NCBI GenBank assembly: GCA_900102115.1
Contig: FNAW01000002.1
Location: 806,001 to 870,000 of the forward strand
Source: Blastococcus fimeti
Lineage (GTDB): Bacteria > Actinomycetota > Actinomycetes > Mycobacteriales > Geodermatophilaceae
Direction: 5' to 3'
DNA: 64,000 nucleotides
Shown here: in pieces, positions 19,334 to 26,799 of the stretch
Layout: each line of letters begins with the position of its first letter
How positions within the stretch are numbered: position 1 is the stretch's first letter
Made by a program: the position numbers and the translations under genes
The notes under the pieces: model-generated
What the model was told of the DNA's origin: nothing
The model's input: only the letters and a program-made list of their open reading frames with translations
Databases searched by the model: none

Positions 19334-20299
19334 TCAGTCCTCGCCGAGCGCGGCGAGGTGGGCTGCGGCGCGGTCCCGCGCCTCGGCCGCCTCGTCGGCC
19401 TCCCGTTGCGCGGCCGCGCGGCGGCGTTCCTCCCGCTTGAGCGCGTACGCGGCGTCGGCGGCCGCGCGCTCGGCCTCGGCCAGCTGGTCGGCGAGCTCGT
19501 CCACCCGCGCCTGCAGCTCGATGCGCCGGGTGGCGAGCTCCTCGGCCTGCGCCCGGTGCTCCTCGAGGGTGGCCGCCGCGTCGTCGGCGGCCGCGGTGGC
19601 CTCCTCCAGGACGGCGTGGGCCGCGGCCACCTCGCGCTGCCGCTTCTCCTCCGCGGCGCGCCTGCGTTCCTCCTGCTCGCGCGCGCGGCGGTCGGCGGCG
19701 GTCTCCCCCGCCGGCTTCTTCGGCGCCGTCCTGTCCGAGGCCGCCTTCTCCGGCTTCGCGGCGGTCGCGGCAGGGCGCTCGGCCCTCGGAGCGGGATGGA
19801 CCAGCCGGAGGTCGGGCCTGGACACCGTCGTCCCCAGGCCGCTGTAGGTCATCGGCGAGGTGAGCCGGCCGGTGAGCAGGGCCCGGCCGGCGTCCGGGTC
19901 CGCCATCGCGGCGCGCAACGTCTCCTCCACCTGGGTGGCGACCGCCGTGCTGACCGGGTGCCCCCGGTCGGAGGCGAGCTTGCGCGCCTGCCGGGTCAGC
20001 GCGGTGACCAGCTGCCGCCGCTGGACGTCCAGTGCGCGCAGCTGGTCACCTGCCAGGTTCGCCTGCGCCTCGCGGAGCAGGTTCCCCAGCTCGACGAGGT
20101 CCTCCAGCTCGGTGCGCTGCTCCCGCACCAGCAGGTTGCAGGCCCACGCGCCGGCCGACGGCTTGGGCAGCGCGCCGATCTCCTTGGCCAGCGCCTTGTC
20201 GCCGTCGGCCTTCGCGGCGTCCTGCCGCTCCTTCCGGAGCGCGACGAACTCCTCCGGCGACACCTCGTACAGCTCGTCGGCCACCTCGTCGAAGTCCAC
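19334..20299 (-). CDS. hypothetical coiled-coil protein
   Basis: 321 aa, start GTG at 20299. The N-terminal 130 residues form a helical domain (DFDEVADELYEVSPEEFVAL, ALPKPSAGAWACNLLV). A Pro/Ala/Lys linker follows (about residues 165-200), then about 120 residues of strongly charged Ala/Glu/Arg heptad-like sequence, almost certainly a long coiled coil. There is no signal peptide or membrane segment. The function is unknown; a structural or nucleoid-associated role is possible but unsupported. Confidence 0.8.
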   Translation of the reverse strand: MDFDEVADELYEVSPEEFVALRKERQDAAKADGDKALAKEIGALPKPSAGAWACNLLVREQRTELEDLVELGNLLREAQANLAGDQLRALDVQRRQLVTALTRQARKLASDRGHPVSTAVATQVEETLRAAMADPDAGRALLTGRLTSPMTYSGLGTTVSRPDLRLVHPAPRAERPAATAAKPEKAASDRTAPKKPAGETAADRRAREQEERRRAAEEKRQREVAAAHAVLEEATAAADDAAATLEEHRAQAEELATRRIELQARVDELADQLAEAERAAADAAYALKREERRRAAAQREADEAAEARDRAAAHLAALGED

Positions 20300-20322
20300 C
20301 CGGCGACCCTGCCACGTCCACC

Positions 20323-20354
20323 CCGAGGGCAGAAATGGCCATGTCTGCCCTCGG
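20323..20354. terminator. 32-bp near-perfect palindrome, terminator of the ArsI-like gene
   Basis: Eleven-base perfect arms (20323-20333 and 20344-20354); the whole 32 bp is palindromic except one base pair, with TGGCCA at the centre. It lies just after the stop of the minus-strand lyase gene, so it fits a terminator, and could also be a member of a dispersed palindromic repeat family. Confidence 0.65.
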
Positions 20355-20358
20355 CGGG

Positions 20359-20778
20359 TCAGCAGCAGGCCGGAGCCGGTTCGACGGCGGTCTTCCCCTC
20401 GAGGTCCGGGCGGGCGTCACCGGTCACGGTGTAGACCTCCCACGGCTCGCCACCCGGGCCGGTCACCCACACCTTGTCCTGGACCGCGTAGCAGCAGGTG
20501 GTGTTGTCCTCCGGCCGGGTCGCCAGGCCGGCGTCGGCGAGCCGGTGGGTGGCCGCGGTGACCTCGTCGGTGGAGGCGACCTCGACACCGAGGTGGTCCA
20601 TGCGGGTGGGCTCGCCGGCCTCGCCCTCCAGCAGCACCAGCTTCAGCGGGGGCTCGGCGATGGCGAAGTTGGCGTACCCGGGCCGGCGCTTGGCGGGCAC
20701 GGTGTCGAAGAGCTGTGAGTAGAAGGCGACGGCGGCCTCGAGGTCGGCGACGCGGAGAGCGAGCTGGACACGGGACAC
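20359..20778 (-). CDS. arsI: ArsI/CadI-like glyoxalase-fold protein (C-As lyase type)
   Basis: 139-aa vicinal-oxygen-chelate protein. It closely matches the actinobacterial CadI/ArsI pattern: VSRVQLALRV start, FYSQLF, GYANFAIAEPPLKLVLLE, the metal-site His in MDHLGVEV, the vicinal cysteine pair in TTCCYAVQDKVWV and the Glu in PWEVYTV. ArsI proteins cleave carbon-arsenic bonds of trivalent organoarsenicals; the CC pair is the proposed substrate site. The C-terminus adds another CC. The GTG at 20778 has a perfect AGGAGG. It is divergent from the ars operon. Confidence 0.88.
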   Translation of the reverse strand: MSRVQLALRVADLEAAVAFYSQLFDTVPAKRRPGYANFAIAEPPLKLVLLEGEAGEPTRMDHLGVEVASTDEVTAATHRLADAGLATRPEDNTTCCYAVQDKVWVTGPGGEPWEVYTVTGDARPDLEGKTAVEPAPACC

Positions 20779-20796
20779 GGGGACCTCCTGGAACAG

Positions 20797-20818
20797 GACA
20801 TCGACGGGCGTCGATGTC
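20797..20818. promoter_or_regulatory. 22-bp perfect inverted repeat, putative ArsR operator
   Basis: GACATCGAC - GGGC - GTCGATGTC, nine-base perfect arms, located between the presumed -10 of the leftward arsI promoter and its start codon. CATCGA-type half sites recur at 20840-20848 and near 20884. It is a strong candidate for ArsR binding (inference). Confidence 0.6.
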
Positions 20819-20827
20819 TGAACACCG

Positions 20828-20877
20828 AATGAACACCGAACATCGATGCTTGTCAATACGATGGACGTCGTTACGAT
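20828..20877. promoter_or_regulatory. divergent arsI / arsR promoters with overlapping -35 boxes
   Basis: Rightward: TTGTCA (20850-20855), 16 bp, TACGAT (20872-20877). Leftward: TTGACA (20856-20851 on the minus strand), 17 bp, TTCATT (20833-20828). The two -35 hexamers share the same seven bases, so one bound repressor could shut both promoters. Confidence 0.6.
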
Positions 20878-20908
20878 GGCGACCGATGTCCACCATGGAG
20901 GAGACCCG

Positions 20909-21253
20909 ATGAGCGACCCCGGCCTGGCGTGCTGCACGCCCCTGTCCGGCACGGCGATGTCCGCCGACCAGGCCGAGCAGGTGGCACCGCTGCTCAAGGC
21001 GCTGGCGGACCCGGTGCGGCTCCGGCTGGTCAGCCTGATCGCCTCCAGCACCACCGGCGAGGCCTGCGTCTGCGACCTCAACGACGCCTTCGACCTCACC
21101 CAGGCGACGATCAGCCACCACCTCAAGGTGCTGCACTCCGCCGGGGTGCTCGACCGCGAGAAGCGCGGCGTGTGGGTGTACTACGCGGTCCGGCCCGAGG
21201 CGCTGGCCGCCGTCGCCAGCCTCTTCCAGGCGCCGGCGCTGACGCCGGCATGA
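20909..21253 (+). CDS. arsR: ArsR-family metalloregulator
   Basis: 114-aa winged-helix repressor controlling the arsenic genes. The HTH core (LADPVRLRLVSLIAS...DLTQATISHHLKVLHSAGVL) and wing (REKRGVWVYY) are clear. Cysteines at residues 8, 9, 53 and 55 (LACCTP and EACVCDL) suggest an As(III) site built from an N-terminal CC pair and the helix cysteines, the arrangement known from Corynebacterium-type ArsR. The ATG at 20909 follows GGAGGAG. It overlaps acr3 by four bases. Confidence 0.93.
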   Translation: MSDPGLACCTPLSGTAMSADQAEQVAPLLKALADPVRLRLVSLIASSTTGEACVCDLNDAFDLTQATISHHLKVLHSAGVLDREKRGVWVYYAVRPEALAAVASLFQAPALTPA

Positions 21254-22374
21254 GCGACGCCGTCCGCGAGACCGCCCGCGCCGACGTCCCCGCCGACGCC
21301 CCGATCCTGCAGAAGCTCTCCACCCTCGACCGGTTCCTCCCGGTCTGGATCGTCGCCGCGATGGCGCTCGGCCTCGCACTGGGCCGCTGGGTCCCCGGTG
21401 TCGACGACGCCCTGAGCGCGATCGAGGTGGGCAACGTCAGCCTGCCGATCGCGGTCGGGCTGCTGCTGATGATGTACCCGGTGCTCGCCAAGGTGCGGTA
21501 CTCCGAGCTCGACCGGGTCACCGGCGACCGCAAGCTCCTCGCCGCCAGCCTGGTGCTCAACTGGGTGCTCGGCCCGGCGCTGATGTTCGCGCTCGCCTGG
21601 CTGCTGCTGCCCGACCTGCCCGAGTACCGGACCGGCCTGATCATCGTGGGCCTGGCCCGCTGCATCGCCATGGTGCTGATCTGGAACGACCTGTCCTGCG
21701 GCGACCGCGAGGCCGCCGCCGTCCTGGTCGCGATCAACTCGGTCTTCCAGATCGCCGCCTTCGCCGCGCTCGGCTGGTTCTACCTGCAGGTGCTGCCGGG
21801 CTGGCTCGGCCTCTCCACCACCTCGGCGGAGTTCAGCGTCTGGGCGATCCTGGTCAGCGTCCTGGTCTTCCTGGGCATCCCGCTGGTTGCCGGCTTCCTC
21901 ACCCGCACGATCGGCGAGCGGCGCCGCGGCCGCGCCTGGTACGAGGAGCGGTTCCTGCCGCGCATCGGGCCGGTCGCCCTCTACGGACTGCTGTTCACGA
22001 TCGTCATGCTCTTCGCGCTACAGGGCGACGCGATCACCTCCCAGCCCTGGGACGTCGCCCGCATCGCCCTGCCGCTGCTGGCCTACTTCGCGCTGATGTT
22101 CGGCGGCTCGTTCCTGCTCGGCATGCGGCTGGGGCTGGGCTACGCGAAGACCGCCACGCTGGCGTTCACCGCCGCGGGCAACAACTTCGAACTCGCCATC
22201 GCCGTCGCCATCGGCACCTTCGGCGTCACCAGCGGGCAGGCGCTCGCCGGCGTCGTCGGGCCGCTGATCGAGGTGCCGGTGCTGGTCGGCCTCGTCTACG
22301 TGTCCCTATGGGCCGCCCGCCACTGGTTCCCGGGCGACCCCACCGTCCCCGACCTCGCACGGAGCGCCCGATGA
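21250..22374 (+). CDS. acr3: arsenite efflux transporter, ACR3 family
   Basis: 374-aa inner-membrane permease extruding As(III). About ten hydrophobic segments are visible. The conserved cysteine of ACR3 transporters is present in GLARCIAMVLIWNDLSCGD, and AAGNNFELAIAVAIG near the C-terminus is typical of the family. The first 40 residues are cytoplasmic and Ala/Asp-rich. The start overlaps the arsR stop and the end overlaps the arsC start (both ATGA), so the operon is tightly coupled. Confidence 0.95.
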   Translation: MSDAVRETARADVPADAPILQKLSTLDRFLPVWIVAAMALGLALGRWVPGVDDALSAIEVGNVSLPIAVGLLLMMYPVLAKVRYSELDRVTGDRKLLAASLVLNWVLGPALMFALAWLLLPDLPEYRTGLIIVGLARCIAMVLIWNDLSCGDREAAAVLVAINSVFQIAAFAALGWFYLQVLPGWLGLSTTSAEFSVWAILVSVLVFLGIPLVAGFLTRTIGERRRGRAWYEERFLPRIGPVALYGLLFTIVMLFALQGDAITSQPWDVARIALPLLAYFALMFGGSFLLGMRLGLGYAKTATLAFTAAGNNFELAIAVAIGTFGVTSGQALAGVVGPLIEVPVLVGLVYVSLWAARHWFPGDPTVPDLARSAR

Positions 22375-23012
22375 CCGATGCCAAGGCCCTGCCCGGGCTG
22401 CTCGACCCGAACGTGGTGCTGCGGCGCCACGTCGAAGATCTCTCCGCGCGCTTCTCGGGCATGGTGAGCGCCGAGACCGTCGAGCGGATGGTCTTCGAGT
22501 CCTACGCCGCGTTGGGGCGCACCGCCCGCGTGAAGACCCACGTGCCGGTGCTGGCCTGCCGCTTCGCCACCTCGCGGCTCACCGCACTGGCCCAGGCCAA
22601 GGGGGTGCTGGCCAAGGAGGCACCCGAGGTCCTGTTCATCTGCGTGCAGAACGCCGGGCGCTCGCAGATGGCCGCGGCCATGGTCGAGCACTTCTCCGAG
22701 GGCCGGGTGCACGTGCGGTCCGCCGGGTCCATGCCCGCCGACACCGTCGACCCCGTCGTCCTCGACGTGCTCAGCACCCGCGGGATGGTGGTCACCGACG
22801 CGTTCCCCAAGCCACTGACCGACGACGTCGTCCAGGCCGCCGACGTGGTGATCACGATGGGCTGCGGGGACGCCTGCCCGATCTACCCGGGCAAGCGCTA
22901 CCTGGACTGGGCCGTTGCCGACCCGGCCGGCCAGGACCGGGCCGCGGTGGACGCCATCGCCTCGGACATCGAGACCCGTGTGCGGGGGCTGCTCGCCGAG
23001 CTCGCTGCATGA
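22371..23012 (+). CDS. arsC: arsenate reductase with N-terminal helical domain
   Basis: 213 aa, about 75 residues longer than a plain low-molecular-weight-phosphatase-like ArsC. Residues 1-75 form an added helical domain (RRHVEDLSARFSGMV...VLACRFATSRLTALAQ). The catalytic domain then begins at FICVQNAGRSQM, with P-loop C91-x5-R97, and includes ITMGCGDACPIYPGKRYLDW with further cysteines. It should reduce arsenate to arsenite for export by ACR3, probably with mycothiol or thioredoxin as donor. Four-base overlaps join it to acr3 and to the FAD gene. Confidence 0.92.
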   Translation: MTDAKALPGLLDPNVVLRRHVEDLSARFSGMVSAETVERMVFESYAALGRTARVKTHVPVLACRFATSRLTALAQAKGVLAKEAPEVLFICVQNAGRSQMAAAMVEHFSEGRVHVRSAGSMPADTVDPVVLDVLSTRGMVVTDAFPKPLTDDVVQAADVVITMGCGDACPIYPGKRYLDWAVADPAGQDRAAVDAIASDIETRVRGLLAELAA

Positions 23013-24427
23013 GCCGCCGTCTGGTCGTCGTCGGTGGGAGTGACGCCGGGATCTCCGCCGGCCTCCGCGCCCGCGAGCTCGACCCGTCCGCGGAGGTGAC
23101 CGTGGTGGTGGCCGACGCCTACCCCAACTTCTCCATCTGCGGCATCCCGTACTACATCTCGGGTGAGGTGCGGCCCTGGCAGTCCCTGGCGCACCGCACC
23201 TACGCCGACCTCGAGGCGGCCGGGCTGACGCTGCGGGTCGACACCCGGGCGACCCGGATCGACGTCGCCGGGCAGCGCCTCGCGGTGACGGGCCACGACG
23301 GGACCGAGCAGCTGCTGCCCTACGACGAGTTGGTCGTGGGCACCGGCGCCCGACCGGCGCTCCCCGCCGTGCGCGGTCTCGGGGGCAGCGAGGGGCTGGG
23401 CCCGGCCGACGGCGTGCACCTGCTGCACACCATCGACGACACGCACGCCCTGATGGCGAGCCTCACCGACCGTCCGGTGGCATCGGCCCTCATCGTGGGG
23501 GCCGGATACATCGGCGTCGAGATGTCCGAGGCGCTCGTCGCGCGCGGCATCGCCACCACCGTGGCGCAGCGCCCTGCCGAGGTCCTGGCCACCGTGGACC
23601 CTGAACTCGGGGCCCTCGTCCGCGCGGAGATGGAGGACCGGGGCGTCGAGGTGCTCACCGGCACCACCGTCGTCGGGCTGGCACGGGCCGGCGACGGCCG
23701 GATCACCGTCACCGCCGACGGCGGCCGGCTGGAGCGGACCTTCGACCTCGTGGTCGTCGTCGCCGGCGTCCGCCCCGACGTGGCGCTCCTGGTGGACGCC
23801 GGAGCGACCATCGGCGCCGGAGGCGCAGTGGTCGTGGACGACACGATGGCCACCGGCCTGCCGCACGTCTGGGCGGCCGGGGACTGCGTGGTCACCCACC
23901 ACCGCCTGATGGGGATCACCTACCTCCCGCTGGGCACCACCGCGCACAAGCAGGGCCGCGTGGCAGGCGCCAACGCCGTCGGCGGACATGCCCGCTTCGC
24001 CGGCAGCGTCGGCACCCAGGTCGTCAAGGTCTTCGACCTCGTCGCCGCGCGCACCGGCCTGCTCGAGCACGAGGCGCTGGCTGCCGGCTTCCGGCCGGTC
24101 ACCACCCAGGTCAGCCCGGACGACCACAAGGCCTACTACCCGGGTGCACAGCCGATCACGATCCGGGTCACCGCCGACGCCGACACAGGCCGGCTGCTCG
24201 GCGCGCAACTGGTGGGACGGCTCGGCAGCGAGGTCGCCAAGCGCGCTGACGTCTACGCGACCGCGCTGTTCCACGCCATGACCGTCGAGGGCATGGCGGA
24301 CCTGGATCTGACCTACACCCCACCGCTGGGCTCGCCCTGGGACGCCGTGCAGATGGCCGCCCAGGCGTGGAGCCGCGACCACCGACCCCCGTCGGTCACT
24401 GCCCTACCGTCGGTGCTGACCGAATGA
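23009..24427 (+). CDS. FAD-dependent pyridine nucleotide-disulfide oxidoreductase
   Basis: 472-aa flavoprotein of the CoA-disulfide reductase/NADH oxidase family. It has the FAD loop VVVGGSDAGISAGLRA, a single redox cysteine (C44) in SICGIPYYISG, the NAD(P)H loop VGAGYIGVEMSEAL, the FAD contact VWAAGDCV and the C-terminal dimerisation domain. There is no CxxC, so the catalytic cycle should use one Cys with flavin. It lies between two arsC genes with ATGA couplings, suggesting it supplies reducing power or removes a thiol-arsenic disulfide (inference). Confidence 0.88.
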   Translation: MSRRLVVVGGSDAGISAGLRARELDPSAEVTVVVADAYPNFSICGIPYYISGEVRPWQSLAHRTYADLEAAGLTLRVDTRATRIDVAGQRLAVTGHDGTEQLLPYDELVVGTGARPALPAVRGLGGSEGLGPADGVHLLHTIDDTHALMASLTDRPVASALIVGAGYIGVEMSEALVARGIATTVAQRPAEVLATVDPELGALVRAEMEDRGVEVLTGTTVVGLARAGDGRITVTADGGRLERTFDLVVVVAGVRPDVALLVDAGATIGAGGAVVVDDTMATGLPHVWAAGDCVVTHHRLMGITYLPLGTTAHKQGRVAGANAVGGHARFAGSVGTQVVKVFDLVAARTGLLEHEALAAGFRPVTTQVSPDDHKAYYPGAQPITIRVTADADTGRLLGAQLVGRLGSEVAKRADVYATALFHAMTVEGMADLDLTYTPPLGSPWDAVQMAAQAWSRDHRPPSVTALPSVLTE

Positions 24428-24450
24428 GCCCCCTGAACGAGGAGAACCCC

Positions 24451-24867
24451 GTGAGCGACCGTCCCAGCGTCCTGTTCGTGTGCGTGCACAACGCGGGCCG
24501 CTCGCAGATGGCCGCCGGCTGGCTGCGGCACCTCGCGGGCGACGCCGTCGAGGTCCGCTCGGCCGGCTCGCTGCCCGGCGACCAGGTCAACCCGGCCGCG
24601 GTCGAGGCCATGGCAGAAGTCGGCATCGACATCTCCGACCAGCAACCGAAGGTGCTCACGACCGACGCGGTCGAGGCCTCCGATGTCGTCATCACCATGG
24701 GCTGCGGCGACGCCTGCCCGATCTTCCCCGGGAAGCGCTACCTGGACTGGGCCCTGGAGGACCCGGCGGGCAAGGGCGTCGGGTCCGTCCGGCCGATCCG
24801 CGACGAGATCGAGCGGCGCATCCGCGGGCTGCTCGGCGAGCTGCTCCCCGTGGCCCCGCCCGGCTGA
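24451..24867 (+). CDS. arsC: arsenate reductase (second copy, short form)
   Basis: 138-aa canonical ArsC of the low-molecular-weight phosphatase fold. The P-loop is C11VHNAGR17, with IDISDQQPK and ITMGCGDACPIFPGKRYLDW; it lacks the helical N-terminal domain of the first copy. The GTG at 24451 is chosen because CGAGGAG sits 6 nt before it; an ATG at 24424 overlapping the previous stop is an alternative. It is the last gene of the operon and is followed by a hairpin terminator. Confidence 0.92.
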   Translation: MSDRPSVLFVCVHNAGRSQMAAGWLRHLAGDAVEVRSAGSLPGDQVNPAAVEAMAEVGIDISDQQPKVLTTDAVEASDVVITMGCGDACPIFPGKRYLDWALEDPAGKGVGSVRPIRDEIERRIRGLLGELLPVAPPG

Positions 24868-24886
24868 GCGGGCTCCCCCGCCCGGG

Positions 24887-24924
24887 CAGCAACCCCGGAG
24901 CGCGACGGCGGTCCGGGGTTGCTG
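24887..24924. terminator. bidirectional terminator between ars operon and permease gene
   Basis: Perfect 13-bp arms (24887-24899 and 24912-24924) with a 12-nt loop, followed by TCGTTCT. It lies between the convergent ars operon and the minus-strand permease and can serve both. Confidence 0.75.
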
Positions 24925-24943
24925 TCGTTCTGCACTGCGCTGG

Positions 24944-26629
24944 TCAGCCGAAGATCAGCACTCCCAGCACCGACGCGACGACGAGGCCTGCCATCACCGG
25001 GAGGAACAGCATCCGGGCCAGGTCCACCGCCGACACCCGGCAGAAGCCGGCGACGGCGAGCAGCGAGGACCAGGCGACCAGCGTGCCGCCGCCGGACCAG
25101 ATGTTGCCCATCTGGCCGATGGCGGCCAGGGTCGGGCTGCTCACCCCGGAGCCGTCGGCCAGGGAGCCGGCGAGCGCACCGGTGAGCGGGAGCCCGGAGA
25201 AGCCGGAACCGTCCAGGCCGGCGACCACGCCGACGAGCATGATGCCGAGCGCGGTGATCATCCCGCTCTCCGGCAGCTGTTCCTGGAGCCGGGTGACGAG
25301 GTCGAACAGCAGGCTCGGGGCCGCCTCGTCCTCGCCGACACCCAGGATCTGGCCCGAGTAGTCGCCGCTCCCGATGAAGAAGAACCCGGCGATCGGCAGC
25401 ACCACGCCCATCGCCTTGAAGGCGAACACCAGGCCGTCGATGATGTGGTCGGCCGCGGTCTCCAGGAAGTTGCTCCCGCTGCGGGCGAACGCCGCTCCGA
25501 ACATCACCAGGATCGCGATGCCGCCCACGAGCGCCGCCGCGTCACCGCCCTGCAGGTCGTCCACGTCGTCGGACACCGTGGCGACGATGAGGTAGACGAC
25601 CAGGGCCAGGTAGGCCAGCGGCACGAGCAGCGCGAAGGCCTTGGAAGCCACCGGCTTCTCCACCGGGTGGATCGTGTGCGCCTCCGGCGCCACCGGGCCA
25701 CCGGCCGGCGTGCCGATCAGGGCACGCCCCTTGCCGAGGTGCGCGGCCACTGTCTGGGCCTGGTCGCGCGTCCCCGCACCACCGACACCGACGAGCACCC
25801 GCTGACCCTCCGTCGAGGGGCCACCGCCTCCGGTGCCGTCGCTGGGCAGGTCACCGGTGGGCCGGCCGCCGCTACGACGGGCCGCCGCACCACCGCCGAG
25901 GTCGCCGGCGTCCTCGATCGCCTCGGCGTCCGCGGAGGCGGAGCGGCGGTCGCCCGCGGACTCCCACTCCGCCAGCAGGGCGTCGGACGGCTTGCGCATC
26001 TTGCGGAACTCCATGACGTAGCCGATGGCGATGGCCACGGCACCCACGATGAGCGACAGGACGAGGGCCCGGTCGGCCACGAGGGAGACGTCCTCGATGC
26101 CCGCCGTGGTGGCCGACAGCTGTGGCGCCACCCCGATGATGTAGTCCGACGACAGGGCCATGCCCTGGCCGGCGACCGCGATGGTGAAGCCGATCGCCAG
26201 CGGCCGCAGGCCCGACCGGATCGCGACCGGGATCAGCACCGCCCCGACCAGCGGCACCGCCGGGGTGGGCCAGAAGAACAGCGAGATGAAGTACGTGACG
26301 ATGATCAACGTCCACCAGGACAGGTGGGCGTTGCGCATCACCTTGCGGAAGGGGGCGACCATCCTGCGGTCGGACCCGAGTCCCTCCAGGGCCCGCAGCA
26401 TCGCGGTGACCATCGCGATGATCAGGAAGATGTTGAAGAGCGCGGTGGCCGCGGCCAGGCTGGCGTTGAAGACCGACGCCAGGCCGGTGACGAGACTGCC
26501 CGACCAGACGAGTGCCGTCAGGAACGTGGCCACGACAGCCGGCACGACGATGTTCTTGCGCATGACCATCGTGGCGAGGATGACGACGACCCCGGCCAGG
26601 AAGACCCAGTGCGCTGCTGTGAGTTGCAT
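24944..26629 (-). CDS. large permease, GntP/ion-transporter-like
   Basis: 561-aa membrane protein with about twelve hydrophobic segments in two halves (residues about 5-230 and 335-560). A hydrophilic Gly/Asp-rich loop of about 110 residues (GDLGGGAAARRSGG..., TEGQRVLVGVGGAG) separates them. Segments such as FFWPTPAVPLVGAVLIPVA, VAGQGMALSSDYIIG and GLDGSGFSGLPLTG resemble organic-acid or gluconate-type transporters. The ATG at 26629 has AAGGGG. The substrate is unknown; its position beside a PucR regulator and oxidative catabolic genes suggests uptake of the pathway substrate. Confidence 0.72.
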   Translation of the reverse strand: MQLTAAHWVFLAGVVVILATMVMRKNIVVPAVVATFLTALVWSGSLVTGLASVFNASLAAATALFNIFLIIAMVTAMLRALEGLGSDRRMVAPFRKVMRNAHLSWWTLIIVTYFISLFFWPTPAVPLVGAVLIPVAIRSGLRPLAIGFTIAVAGQGMALSSDYIIGVAPQLSATTAGIEDVSLVADRALVLSLIVGAVAIAIGYVMEFRKMRKPSDALLAEWESAGDRRSASADAEAIEDAGDLGGGAAARRSGGRPTGDLPSDGTGGGGPSTEGQRVLVGVGGAGTRDQAQTVAAHLGKGRALIGTPAGGPVAPEAHTIHPVEKPVASKAFALLVPLAYLALVVYLIVATVSDDVDDLQGGDAAALVGGIAILVMFGAAFARSGSNFLETAADHIIDGLVFAFKAMGVVLPIAGFFFIGSGDYSGQILGVGEDEAAPSLLFDLVTRLQEQLPESGMITALGIMLVGVVAGLDGSGFSGLPLTGALAGSLADGSGVSSPTLAAIGQMGNIWSGGGTLVAWSSLLAVAGFCRVSAVDLARMLFLPVMAGLVVASVLGVLIFG

Positions 26630-26799
26630 CGACGCCCCTTCGGATGAGCCCAATGTGATGGACGGAAAGGTCCTCGACCGGGCGGGGGCAGTCCATGAAC
26701 GATGTGCACAGTCCGGCCGCCTCCGAATGTGCAGCGTGCCGTAGGAACGTTGTGCGCACGTTGGCACGCTGTTTCCGCTGCAGAAACGGAGAGGACACC
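26630..26799. promoter_or_regulatory. divergent permease / MFS control region
   Basis: 170 bp containing one exact TGTGCACA (26703-26710), a related GTGCGCAC near 26752-26759, and an inverted repeat GTTTC-N7-GAAAC (26771-26787) just upstream of the MFS start. These are candidate operator elements for the nearby PucR- type regulator or another local factor. Confidence 0.45.

Noticed and set aside
24683..26647. 654-codon forward frame over the large permease
   Set aside because: Antisense shadow; the minus strand shows membrane helices and a good ribosome-binding site.
26695..26799. Upstream extension of the MFS reading frame (Cys-rich MNDVHSPAASEC...)
   Set aside because: No hydrophobicity or family match, and it covers the probable operator region; GTG 26800 with GGAGAGGA is the better start.
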